DNA of 64,000 nt from contig QEOQ01000506.1 in assembly GCA_010279815.1 (NCBI GenBank), forward strand, positions 188,063-252,062. Reading direction: 5' to 3'. The position numbers and the translations under genes are program-made. The notes beneath the pieces are model-generated. The model saw nothing but the letters and a program-made list of their open reading frames with translations, ran no database searches and was not told where the DNA came from. Positions 53,981-64,000 of this stretch are shown piece after piece (the stretch's first letter is position 1; each line of letters starts with the position of its first letter). Source of the DNA: Brachionus plicatilis. Lineage: Eukaryota; Rotifera; Eurotatoria; Ploima; Brachionidae.

Positions 53981-56544
53981 TTAATCTTTTTTAATTTATT
54001 TAATAGTGCCTATCAAGATGACAAGGGCATTAGTCTGTTGATTATCGAAAAATTGAGTTGAATTAAAAATATTTAAAATGACAAATCGAATTTTACACCA
54101 AATTGATTAAAAAATATCAAAATTTTTAAAACAAATTTTTTCTATTTAAATTTTTCCAAATTTAGTTGAACATGACCACCTTAAATCATTCTAGAACTAA
54201 ATTTATGATTTATTATTTAAAAAATTATTTTCTGTATTCTGTTCAACTTGAATCTGTCATCTGAATCTATGCTTTTAGATGCTGAATTAAATATTCTCTA
54301 AACATTAATTTCCGCATTTAAAAAACTAAATTTTTAAATATTTTTTTTATAAATATTTCAATTAAATCATTTTTTAATTTTATTTAAGAAAAAAATTAAT
54401 TTTAATAAATCATTTCTAAAAAATTTAAATATATTCAAGCCTAGAATTGTTTTGCAAACAATACATTATTGATGCATTCACATTAGTTTATAAGCAAATT
54501 ATATAAAAAGTGTGATATACAAAAATTTTCTATCAAAATGCGGCTAGAATGCATCAATGTCTGAGAGAGAAGTGTTTTGCATTCAAGTCATTCTTTTTGA
54601 ATTCGTCAAGTTTAAAGCCTTTGGACCCCATGGTGTTTTCGCACTTCCCAGTTGGTATTCATAAGAAAAACGCTTCAAAACAAAGAAATCGTTATTTTTA
54701 AACAATGTTTAAGATGGTAAAAAAATATCAACTAAGCAAAGTGAAAATTAATTTAATTACTTATGTTTTAAAAAGCTTGTCTACAAACCGTCAAGACACT
54801 TCACTTACAACAGAATAACAACTCGCTACTGGAAATTAAATTTTTGACAAATTAACTTAAATTATTGTTGTCACTGAATAGGCAAAATCAACGATAAGAT
54901 CTTGATTAATTTCGGAATCATGAAATGTATTTTTTTTTCTTGGGAAAAAATTTCCTCTGCAAATACACAAAAACACTTTTTGACTGTTCAGACTTACATT
55001 TAAATTTTAATAAAGAAAATTAAAAAGGCCACATTTTTTACAGAATAGAGTTGGTGTTGAATTTTATTGTTTTTTTTTTGACAAGTTTAAAATGCTTTTT
55101 AGAATAAAATAAAAAATAATTCCGTGTTTATAATTGTTTTTAAACTTTTTAAAGATAGCAATTAATAGCATGAGACACAATTCAGTTAAATTATGGACTT
55201 GAATTCAAGATTAATTATAGAATAGCTAGATACTATTTTGGGCTTAAATAAACGTTTCCGTTTTGATTAATTTCCGGATTCGATCGGTTGCTTGAGATGT
55301 GTGACTATTAAACTCTATTTTTCTTAAGTGCTACAATAATTCAACAATCACTTAGAAATTAATTTTGTTCAATTAAAAATCAGATATTAAATTATCGTTT
55401 ATTTATTTAAATTTTTAATTATTGTTATTTATAAATTCTTATTTAGATTTTTTTTGGAGGAAAAATGATAAAAAATACAAAAATAAAAGCAAAAAATATT
55501 AAGCACAATTGTCTAATTATAATCTCATAGAGTAAAGTCAAATTTATATTATTTATTTTTTTGTTTCAAAATTTAAGCTTTTGTGGAGAAGTGTAAAAAA
55601 ATTTAATTTTCGGATAGATAAAAAAGATCATTTATTAATGAATTTAATGTCTGTCTCATTTTAGATACAAATTTTTGCTTTAATTTAAAAAAAAATTGAT
55701 TTTTTTTTATTAAATAATATCAATAAATTAAATTAATTTTTTATATTTTTCTAAAGTTAATTTGATCTTGTGGAATTAATTTACATGTACCTTATTTTCA
55801 TATATTTTTTTGTTTACAATTTTTAAATGTAATCGCTCACGTAGCGTTTATTGATTAGACTTAAAATTATTTTATATATTTACAACTTTTATTTAAATTT
55901 TGTGAAAATCACTATTGATTATTACAGCTTACAATTTTTCTTTAATAAGCTTGTTATTTATTTTCCTATCTTTATACGAACCATTTGATTGGCAATATAT
56001 TGTGTAATCTCTTTTAAATCAAAATAGAATTATAAATTAAGAAAAGTCTACAAATTATTAAAAAATTTATTTTATTCGAAAACATTATTGAGAAATGTTG
56101 GCTCATGATTAAAAAAAAAATTTTGTTTAAAAATTAAGTCAAGATTAGTTACATTTTTTCATATTTTTCAACATTTTCCAATAATACCTTAAGCTAATTA
56201 TTATTATTATTTATTTCAAAAATTACGCCAGATTTGACGATGATGAAAAATTTAAATATAAAAGAAAGATATTATTAAAAAAAAAATATTCTTTTAAAAA
56301 TAAGGACTATTTTTCTAAGTTAAATAAGAACAAAAAAGAACTAGTTTTATTATTTAAAAATTATACAGGCTAAAACTCAAAATATCTCTTTTAATAAAAT
56401 TTAATCATTTAATAGTTTTTCCGGTTGTTTTTTTTTAAAAATTTAAATTTCTTGAATAAATTTCTTTAAATTTTCTCTTTTTTATTTTTTGTCGAGATTT
56501 TGGGGATAATAAAAATTAAAAAAAAAAAAAAGAAATGTGGTCTA

Positions 56545-56600
56545 TTTATTTTTATTTTTTATTTATTTATTTCAATGAACGCCTTGAAGGCGATGTAGAG
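56545..56600 (-). repeat. LINE-type 3' end fragment
   Basis: Minus strand CGCCTTCAAGGCGTTCATTG followed by (AAATA)n, a hairpin plus simple-repeat tail as at the 3' end of CR1-like LINEs. Different family from the end at 45600. Confidence 0.5.
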
Positions 56601-59323
56601 TAATAAGATTAAAAAAAAAAAAATTAAATAAGACGAAATAATTTGATAGTTTTTAAATGAACATATAAGAGAAATGTTAATTTTTTTTTCTTTTTAATTC
56701 AACAAAATTATTATTCATTTTTTCATTTTTCAATTGAAATAAAAATTAAAATACAGAAACATAAGTTTCTATAATTTAAATTAAGTTTATTAATAATTTA
56801 CCAAGGCTAGATTTTGATCTTTATCGTTGATTCGAATTTTGAACATATGACAATTTTTTTTATATTTTTTATTTATTAATTAAAAACCCTTTAAGATAAA
56901 AAAGATAAAACATGGATTTATACATTTGTTTTATTCCATAGCACATCATGAAAAATCATGAAAAAAATTTTCCTTTGGCGTTGAATGGTTCACTTCAAAT
57001 TCAAATTCTGAATGCACTTACTTTGAATTTATGGTTTTTTGGAATGGAACCTTTGAGCCAGTTGGCAACTATCAAAATTGAAAAAAATTTTTTAATATTT
57101 ATACAAATTTGTGCATGAATCTTTAAAATTATCTAGATTGGTCCAAATAATTGTGATCAGTTTTATTTTTAATTTTTTTTAAATATAGTTTGGAATGGAA
57201 CTTAGTCCTTCCCTTCAACCCCCTGCTTGAAATAACATATATTTTAAAAAAAAGTTCATGATAAAAAAAAGAAAATTTGTTAAAATTTCTTTTTTAAAAT
57301 GCAAATTTTTAATTATTTGAGAGTAAATATTTAAAAAAATATTCTTTTAGATGAGATCTGCGATTTAGAAGAGGCTTTCCTTTGAGTGGCTCCAAAATAG
57401 AATAAAAAATGTCAAAATGAATAGAACTTTCAAAATCAGCCTCGTAAATTTGTCTAGAATTATTTTAAGTTTGCTTTAATTAACAAATAAAAGAACAAAT
57501 CAATTTCTTTTTCTATTTTTTTATTGAAACCTACATTTTGAAGAGATTCTCTAGACTGGCAAATTTTGGTCAAAACAATTCACACAAATAGTTTTAAAAG
57601 TTAATTGTTTTAAATCGAATCAGGGCTAGGACAGATAGGGTTTTTGTTAGAGAAAACCAAAGACTACCCGAGATATCTTATTTTTGCTAGGTGTCCGGCA
57701 ACCAAAAAATTTTGACCAATTTCAATTTAACAATAGAATTATTTTTCTTCAAATGACACTTGAAATCCATTGATTGCATTAAGATAAGAATGTTCTACTT
57801 CAACTTTTTTCTATTTATGTCTTTTGTTTGATTTAGATTATTTAACGCTAGTTAAAATTAATTTTTTTCGACAATTAGAACAGCTTAAAATCTCAGAGCG
57901 TGAATGTTTAATTTCAAGCAAAATTCATCAATATTTTTGTTTTCTCCAATCAAAAAATATGCTTAATTAAGAGTCGTCCAAATTTTAAAATAGAAAAAAA
58001 AATGCACTTGCCTTACAGCCCTAAGTTGTCTTTTCATTTTTGTTATCATGTTAACACATCTTTGGTCAAGACGATAGACGCATCGGCCCAGAGGCCTAAA
58101 TCTGATGCTAGAATTTTAATTTTCTCAACTCAGAGGACCAGATAAGGTGGATGATAATGTTCCCTTTCTGTTGACTCTAAATTAAAAAAGTACATCTAAA
58201 CCAACTTGATTTTTCGAAAATAATTTGTTTGTATTCGGTGTCACGATATAAGATTTCTTGTTCCATTATTTGTTTTTTAAATTTGGATTAACAGTATGAG
58301 TAGATAATTTATTTATTTTTTTTTAATCTTAGCTTCTTTTAATATTCTTCTTATTTAATTCAAAAATATATATTTTCTTTGAAATTAATCGCCAATCAGA
58401 TTTGACATTAAATTTATTTTAAAATTATTTTGGGTTTACATAAAGCATGATTTCTGTTTTGTTTTTTTCCAATTTACCATGCTAATTAATATTTGAAATT
58501 AAGTTTAAAAATTCTTCTCTTTTCTCTGCGCAACTAATTAGAAGTTTGAAGCGTTGTTTGTTATCTAATTCTGTTTATAAATTAAAATTTTAATTAGAAA
58601 AAAATTTAATTACGGATGTGGTGCAAAAGTCTATTTGGTCTGATGTTTTTTAGATACTCGAAATTTTCGAGCTAATTTAGCTCTTTTGGAAAGGAAATTT
58701 AAAAAAGCTCTCAAACGAGTTTAATTCCAAATATTTGTTTGATTGATTAATTTTAAAATCAAACAAAATGCTTGGACGGTTCATCAAGCAGATAGCTTTG
58801 TTTTCATTCAGATTTTTACATTTCAATCGAAAATTTCAATTTTGGCTCTTTGAGTTTTTTAGTTGGATTACACAAGCAAGGATAAATAAAAGATTATTTT
58901 ATTTCACTTTCCAAAGAGTCACTTTTCCTCCGGTTCATAAGAGAAGCTAAAAAATTTTCACGCAAAACATGTATTTTCTTGTTTCTGATAAAGGAGCAAA
59001 AAAATTGAAAAGATTTTAGACGAGATTAGAATAAAAAAATGAACTGATTTTTTAAATTAACTTTTGTGTAAATTTTATTCATTTTTTAAAAAGCATTATA
59101 ACGCAAACATGAGGATTTGCCATTGGCAATTTTTTTTAAAATAAATAAAATAGAAGAGAAAATAGTTTTTGCTATTGTCACTTTTTTGGAGTGAAAAATT
59201 TTCAAATTTAAGAAACCCTTTTATGACCGGATTTTTTTTTTAAATTAAGAAATAAACTATTTATAATAAAATTTTAAATAAATAGTAAATAATTTTATTT
59301 TTTCTTTTGACGAAAATTATATT

Positions 59324-59362
59324 GGAGTAAGATTACTGGGCACCTTATTGCCTTCTTTTTTA
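59324..59362 (+). repeat. Direct repeat GGAGTAAGATTACTGGGCA, copy 1
   Basis: Identical 19 bases recur at 59795-59813, and GCCTTCTTTT follows within 20 bases in both. The upstream parts (TTCTTTTGACGAAAATTA versus TCTCTTGTCAAAAATTA) are related too. AGTAAGATTACT is a near-palindrome. Confidence 0.6.
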
Positions 59363-59794
59363 ATTAAATAATATATTTTCAAATAGCAATAAATAATAAT
59401 TTAATAAATAATAAAATAAATTTAAATTCTATATTTAAAGACCACGTCTTTTAAATATCGTGAGATTACTTTGTTTTCAAGATTAGTAGTAGACATGGTA
59501 TGACATAGAAAAGAGTGAATTGATTTTTATTATGTTTAGATATAAATAAATTATCAGATTTAAAAATTAAATTTTTTTATTTAATTAAGTTTTTTATTCA
59601 AGCTTGAGCATTGCCCAAATTTAATTCTAACAAAGAGCGGTCATCAAAAAATTTAATTAAATTTTTCTTCCTAGATTAATTCAAAAAGGAAAGAAATTTT
59701 TTCAAAGTTCATTATGCTCATTTTCATTTTTAATTATGAATTTGCTTATTTTAAATTACTCCAATAATTTTTTTCTCTTGTCAAAAATTATTTA

Positions 59795-59832
59795 GGAGTA
59801 AGATTACTGGGCAGCTAAGAGCCTTCTTTTCG
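59795..59832 (+). repeat. Direct repeat GGAGTAAGATTACTGGGCA, copy 2
   Basis: Second copy, 471 bases downstream of the first. May be ends of one old element; interior has no recognisable content. Confidence 0.6.
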
Positions 59833-60447
59833 GTCCTCGTGATTTAAAAATTTTTAAATTAATTCAAATAAAATGAGAGTTAGAAAAAAAATGTAAATTT
59901 TGTCTAGATTTTATCATTTAATTTTTATTTTAAAATGTGTATTTTATAGATACTTTTCGAATTTTATGACTGAAAGACGAGAAGGTCCTTACGTGGCTTA
60001 ATGTCTTTAAATTATTTCTTAACTATTTTTCCCCAAGGATCATAAGGCGTACAAATGCTCCTTGCATGGTGATACTTAAGTTTCATTTCATTCTCCTATT
60101 TTTCTAATATTCTCTTCTAAATCTTCTTGGCACAAAATTCAAAAAAAAAAGCTCATATAAAATTAAATTATTCAATTGACATTTCACTAATTATCTTGAA
60201 GTGATTTTAATTTGTTATCAAATGCACATCTTTTTCAATTTGTCTATTTTAATTTTCTTTTCTATTTTAACTTTGTTATTTTTTCTTGATTTTTTTTAAA
60301 CTAAAAAATAAAATTTGATGATTCTGTGAATTAATACACCGCCGATTTTTTGATTTAAAATAAAAAAAAGTCTATTTATTATTTATTTAAATAAAGTATA
60401 ATTATAGATATTAAATACCCGTGGGTAAATATTGTAAAAAAGGTTTT

Positions 60448-60515
60448 AATTAGTGTAGTGGGTAAAACAACAGCAAATTGCGACTGAGAGTCCGAGTCAG
60501 GTCAAATAAATGTAA
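60448..60515 (+). repeat. tRNA-like SINE candidate
   Basis: TTAGTGTAGTGGGTAAAACA resembles the A-box half of a tRNA, and GAGTCCGAGTCAGGTC is a weak B-box about 30 bases on. No full cloverleaf. Possibly a decayed SINE head. Confidence 0.3.
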
Positions 60516-60734
60516 CGTTAGAAAAAAAAAGTAAATTATGGATTTGAGCTTGTGCTTTCAGTGTTGTGCTTCTATTTGCCACCTGATATGAGTTCATCGC
60601 GAAATCATTACTCTTGATGGTTGTTAACATTCATCTAAAAAATGGAACCTGGCTTCAAAAAAAAATTTTTTTCGTAAAGTTATCAGCGTTTGAAGTTTTT
60701 TAAGCCAGTAAAATAAAGAAAAAAAGAATTTGAA

Positions 60735-60930
60735 AAAGTTAGCTTTCATGAGTACCCAACTTCCACAATTTATGATCAAATTCGAAGTTTAAGACACCAA
60801 AATAAAGCTCATCTGCTAAATTTTCTAAATCTTTTTACAGACTGAAAAAAAATTTAGTATTAACAAATGTATGGTCATTTTAAATCTATGGGTTCTTTTC
60901 AAAAATTAAACTTACACTTTCAAAAATTAA
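60735..60930 (-). repeat. Dispersed retroelement-like fragment, inverted copy
   Basis: TCCACAATTTATGATCAAAT, AAATAAAGCTCATCTGCTAA and ATGGGTTCTTTTCAAAAATT are reverse complements of blocks at 43245-43395. Confidence 0.65.
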
Positions 60931-61489
60931 ATTAAGCAACAACGCTTCTGCTAATATAAATTTAAAAGTGTATTTTTTTTTGAAAATATTTATTGAAAAA
61001 AAATTGTGAGTTAGAATAATGTTCTAAATTAGGAAATGAGATTTTGGATTGGATGAGTGTCCGTCTAAAGTGTTGAGCGAGCAACATAAAAATAGAAGGC
61101 TAATAGAAGTGACAACTAAATAGTCGACACAAAGCATATGGAGCTGAGTGACGCTGTTGTTAAAAGTATCGATGTTGCTCGTAGTATTTACAAGATAAAT
61201 AATTAAGTGAAGTTGGTGTTGTGCATGCAAAATTTCGATTTAAATTACAAACGATTTTGTTGTGTTTGTTATTTCCAAGCTATCATTATTAAATAAAAAA
61301 CAATCTAAGCGAGCATGGTTTGGCCGTAGCCTCTCTATTTAAACACCAAGTTGAAAATTTTTTTATTTTCAAAAAACATGGCCATCTCCTAAATCAAATA
61401 AATTTGTATCTAAAATCAATTGAAGTCTGGCTGTGTAAATGAAAAATGAAGATGTCTGCAAATAAATGCAACTTTATTTTTTTGTTCCA

Positions 61490-62400
61490 GAAACTCTCCA
61501 TCTAATTCAAATATTAAGTTAAAACTCTTTAATGAGGAAATTCCTTGTAATTAAATTCCTTGGTTTCATATTGGATGAGTGTCTTTCTTTTAAGTCCCAT
61601 GTTGAAAACATTAAAGATTGTAGTCAAGATTGTCAGAAAAAAAATGTCATTTCTGAAAATTTTAGCAAGGAGATAGCGATTATTTTTTTGTAGAAATATA
61701 CTAAATGATTAAAAATAATCACAAAAATAATTAGTCAAAAAATCACAAATATAATATTAATTTTAGTCGAAATTAATTTTATTTTTTGTAAATAAATAAT
61801 TATCAATTAATCAATAAGAAAATAAAGTAAGAGATTTATTATAAAATTAAAAAAAACAGAACCCATCTTTAATTTTTTTTTGATCAAAAATTAAATTATG
61901 AGAATATGATTAAATTTGATAAATCTAGCCCCGCCATTAATTCTTTTTAGTACATTTTAAATAGTGTTAAAATAGTAACCGGGTTTATTTAAGCTATCGT
62001 AAATGTACCAATTATTTGAACAAGCAGGCTCACTTGGATTAAAATTTGAAATGACGACCCAGTGATTTTCAGCATGAGCAACTTGGATAAAAAGTGATTC
62101 ATCAAGTACATGAGGATTAAAAGGATTTGACTATCTCCAAAATGATCAGATAGACTGAACAATAAAAGTTGGAAATTAAGCCATTCTACCCTAAGTAATA
62201 TCTTCAAGTCCCTGATTGGATCAATTATAGACTACTCCTTCCTAACAATAAATATCCTCTCTGATAGTAACCTCCATAAACTTCAAATTATCCTTTCCAT
62301 ACAAATAGCACCGATCTCTGAGAGTTTGGAAAAAGATTAAGGTTTGAATCCATAACTGATTGTCTTTCTGATTTAAATGAAAAATGTCTTAATTATTTAC
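61490..62400 (+). pseudogene. LINE reverse transcriptase C-terminal fragment, interrupted
   Basis: Plus-strand frames read FLGFILDECLSFKSHVENIK (61555-61620), then KMSFLKILARR; after about 550 bases of unrelated AT-rich DNA comes SLIGSIIDYSFLTINILSDS and NLHKLQIILSIQIAPIS (62205-62320), the following block of CR1/jockey RT. So the RT tail was split by an insertion of about 61690-62200. Confidence 0.65.
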
Positions 62401-62426
62401 TAGCACTGATTGTAGGATTGGTAGAT

Positions 62427-62578
62427 TATTATTATTTATTTGTATATCTGTATCGAGCATTAGCTCCTTCAGATAAAAAAAAATGGTAAAATAAAATAAA
62501 ATTAAAAGTTTTGTTAAAATAAGTTTTGAAATAAATAAGTAAAAAAATGATAGGAAATGAAAGTTAAAATGAATAAAG
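62427..62578 (-). mobile_element. 5'-truncated LINE copy with 13-bp target duplication
   Basis: 152 bp. AGGATTGGTAGAT is found at 62414-62426 and again at 62579-62591. On the minus strand the insert ends in ATCTGAAGGAGCTAATGCTC, GATACAGATATACAAATAAA and an (AAT)n tail, the 3' end of the LINE family seen at 45600. Confidence 0.85.
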
Positions 62579-62599
62579 AGGATTGGTAGATGACTACAA

Positions 62600-63480
62600 C
62601 CGAGGTTTTATATCTAAATTTGCATATCTACTCCGTTATGCAGTTGCTTTTTAGTTAAAATTGATTTTTAATTTTAGGTATTTTTTTTTTAATTTTGATT
62701 TTAGTATCAATTTAAAAAATTAATTTACTTTTTATATGTTTATTTATAAAAAGACATTAAAATCATATAGCTGGCTGAAAGGAGTAGTATTAAAAAAAAT
62801 ATTTATTTCTACACTGACTGATTTGTGTTTGATGAGATTGAGCAAAGTTCTGCTCGATGCTAAGTAGCCTATTTATTTGTTGCACGAAACCGGTTCGGGT
62901 TTTGTGAGGAAACTAGCATAAGGAAAACAATCAATCAAACATAAACAAGCTTGGAACAAATCTCTCTCCCTCTCTCTTTCAAATCTGTTCTACTCTGTTG
63001 TCGTGCTCGTCAGCAATTCAATTTTGCTTGTTTCAAGAGTTGAGTTGATTTGTCAAAAGAAGCACAACAACAACAACAACAGTTTTGTATTTTCCGTCAA
63101 TTCCTGGGTTTTAAAATAAAAATATTTAATTTAAATGTTTTAAAATAGAGAGCAGCATGACGCCATATTGTGATAGGTAATCAACAATTTCTTTCTCTTT
63201 ATTCACTTAAGTTGCAGCTTTGTTTCCAAGCATTTTAGTTTTACAATTTTGCTTGTTAGCTTGAAGTTTCTTTATTTTTAACAACAATAATTTTTCGTAG
63301 CTCTTAAAAATATCAACAACCGCAATCAAGCAAATTTAATTTATTTGCTTAATTTTCTATTCAATCAAAAGATTGCAAAAACTAAACAATTAGCAAACAA
63401 TTTGTGGCACCAAGTTTGCCTAAATCAGTTTGTCTCATTTGATTTAATGATTTTGGTTGTACTGCTCTGTGAGAAAATAT
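62600..63480. other. Region with CT-rich and (CAA)n tracts, no supported gene
   Basis: 62965-63000 is CT-rich (CTCTCTCCCTCTCTCTTTC), 63065-63080 is (CAA)n. An ATG at 63157 opens only seven codons before a possible donor (GATAG-GTAATC). It could be the promoter and first exon of a gene outside the window, but there is no coding evidence. Confidence 0.3.
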
Positions 63481-63484
63481 ATTT

Positions 63485-63550
63485 TTTTTTCCTTTGATTT
63501 ATTTGTTTATCTGTGTAGAGCTAACACTTCTTCAGATTAAAAAAAAATTC
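63485..63550 (-). repeat. LINE-type 3' end fragment
   Basis: Minus strand: T-rich start, AATCTGAAGAAGTGTTAGCT, CTACACAGATAAACAAATAA. Same family as the 3' ends at 45600 and 62427, more diverged. Confidence 0.6.
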
Positions 63551-63710
63551 ACAAGAGAATGGATATGGTAACCAAGTCTAAACAGGTGCTCTATTTTTTT
63601 TATTTTAAAGTCAAGTCCAAGTCCGGACTTTTAATTTTTTTTTTCAGAATTCCGAGCCAAAGACTTTACTGTCTGCGATGGGGACATTGCTTGTTAACAG
63701 GGGAGAGTAT

Positions 63711-64000
63711 GTTGGGGGCTTAATGAACTGGTTAGTTCGTATCTAACATTACACTTCTTAGTTATTATTCCCTAGTTATTATTTATATTTTATTAATTAC
63801 TTTAATTGGTGGCTAGGAGATATAATACTAAAGTATGTTTAAAAGCAAATGCTAAAAGAAGATTTTGGTATGGTTCTTGATTGATTTGCAAGTGTTTATG
63901 GGAAAATACTACTGTTTTGATCTATAATAAAAGATTATAAACTTTATAAATTCTGCTATTCAAATGGCTAATAATAAGCTAGTTAGCCTACAAAATAATG
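63711..64000 (+). mobile_element. LTR running off the window's right edge
   Basis: Starts TGTTGGGGGCTTAATGAACT directly after a polypurine tract (ACAGGGGAGAGTA, 63698-63710), so it is a 3' LTR of an element whose interior lies to the left; only about 60 bases of that interior (GATGGGGACATTG) are recognisable before unrelated sequence. It matches 18043-17757 in reverse. Confidence 0.75.

Larger units (their letters stand above)
53990..60440. other. 6.4-kb gene-poor AT-rich region
   Basis: No supported gene. Contents seen: a LINE-type 3' end at 56545-56600 (minus strand CTCTACATCGCCTTCAAGGC plus AAATA tail), two direct copies of a 40-base block near 59324 and 59795, and long homopolymers. The 60-codon frame at 58768-58950 is aromatic-rich and unrecognised. 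Confidence 0.5.

Noticed and set aside
63150..63180. First exon of an unseen gene (ATG at 63157, donor-like GTAATC)
   Set aside because: Only seven codons, no further exon found before the LTR; kept just as a remark on the region.
1..64000. CRISPR arrays, prokaryotic operons, ribosomal RNA genes
   Set aside because: No spaced direct repeats of that kind, no Shine-Dalgarno-led gene strings and no rRNA-like blocks; the introns show a eukaryotic genome.

Overview
The window looks like a piece of animal (bilaterian) nuclear genome. It is very AT-rich by eye, its genes are broken by many introns of about 45-65 bp with GT-AG ends, and it is loaded with retroelements and small DNA transposons. The gene set (NKCC cotransporter, TRPV channels, White-type ABCG transporter, GT61 glycosyltransferase) is metazoan. 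The composition and tiny introns would suit a small invertebrate such as a monogonont rotifer, but nothing here proves the species.

Layout. 1.9-7.4 kb (+): a complete NKCC-type cation-chloride cotransporter in 7 coding exons. 9.3-20.5 kb (-): two tandem TRPV-type channel genes, 14 and 13 coding exons, with almost identical exon lengths; both have a repeat-bearing long intron. 22-23 kb (+): a decayed MULE-like transposase. 24.6-27.7 kb (+): a White/ABCG half-transporter in about 14 exons, one intron using a GC donor. 28-33.7 kb: a pogo-like MITE, fold-back repeats, a GC-rich patch, an assembly gap flanked by a duplicated hairpin, and a 113-bp tandem repeat. 33.7-39.3 kb (+): a young Ty3/Gypsy-type LTR retrotransposon with nearly identical 327-bp LTRs and a 5-bp target duplication, carrying one frameshift and one in-frame stop. 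39.7-41.7 kb: two more pogo-like elements and a 266-bp insertion. 44.1-45.3 kb (-): an intronless GT61-like glycosyltransferase. 45.5-50.7 kb (-): a decayed LINE with ORF1, a 60-bp minisatellite, a Ulp1 (C48)-like peptidase fossil, endonuclease and reverse transcriptase. 51.4-53.5 kb: a LINE fragment, a small LTR element on the minus strand and SINE-like sequence. 54-60.4 kb: gene-poor AT-rich DNA. 60.4-62.6 kb: SINE- and LINE-derived sequence including a short LINE insertion with a clear 13-bp target duplication. The right edge enters an LTR whose relative lies inside an intron of the second TRPV gene.

The host genes are independent transcription units (ion/solute transport, sensory channels, glycosylation), not an operon. 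For the four multi-exon genes I derived exon borders by hand from splice consensus, reading frame and family alignment; the summed coding lengths of all four are divisible by three (1071, 733, 756 and 663 residues). The most unusual item is the LINE fossil with a Ulp1-like peptidase region and a 20-residue repeat block.
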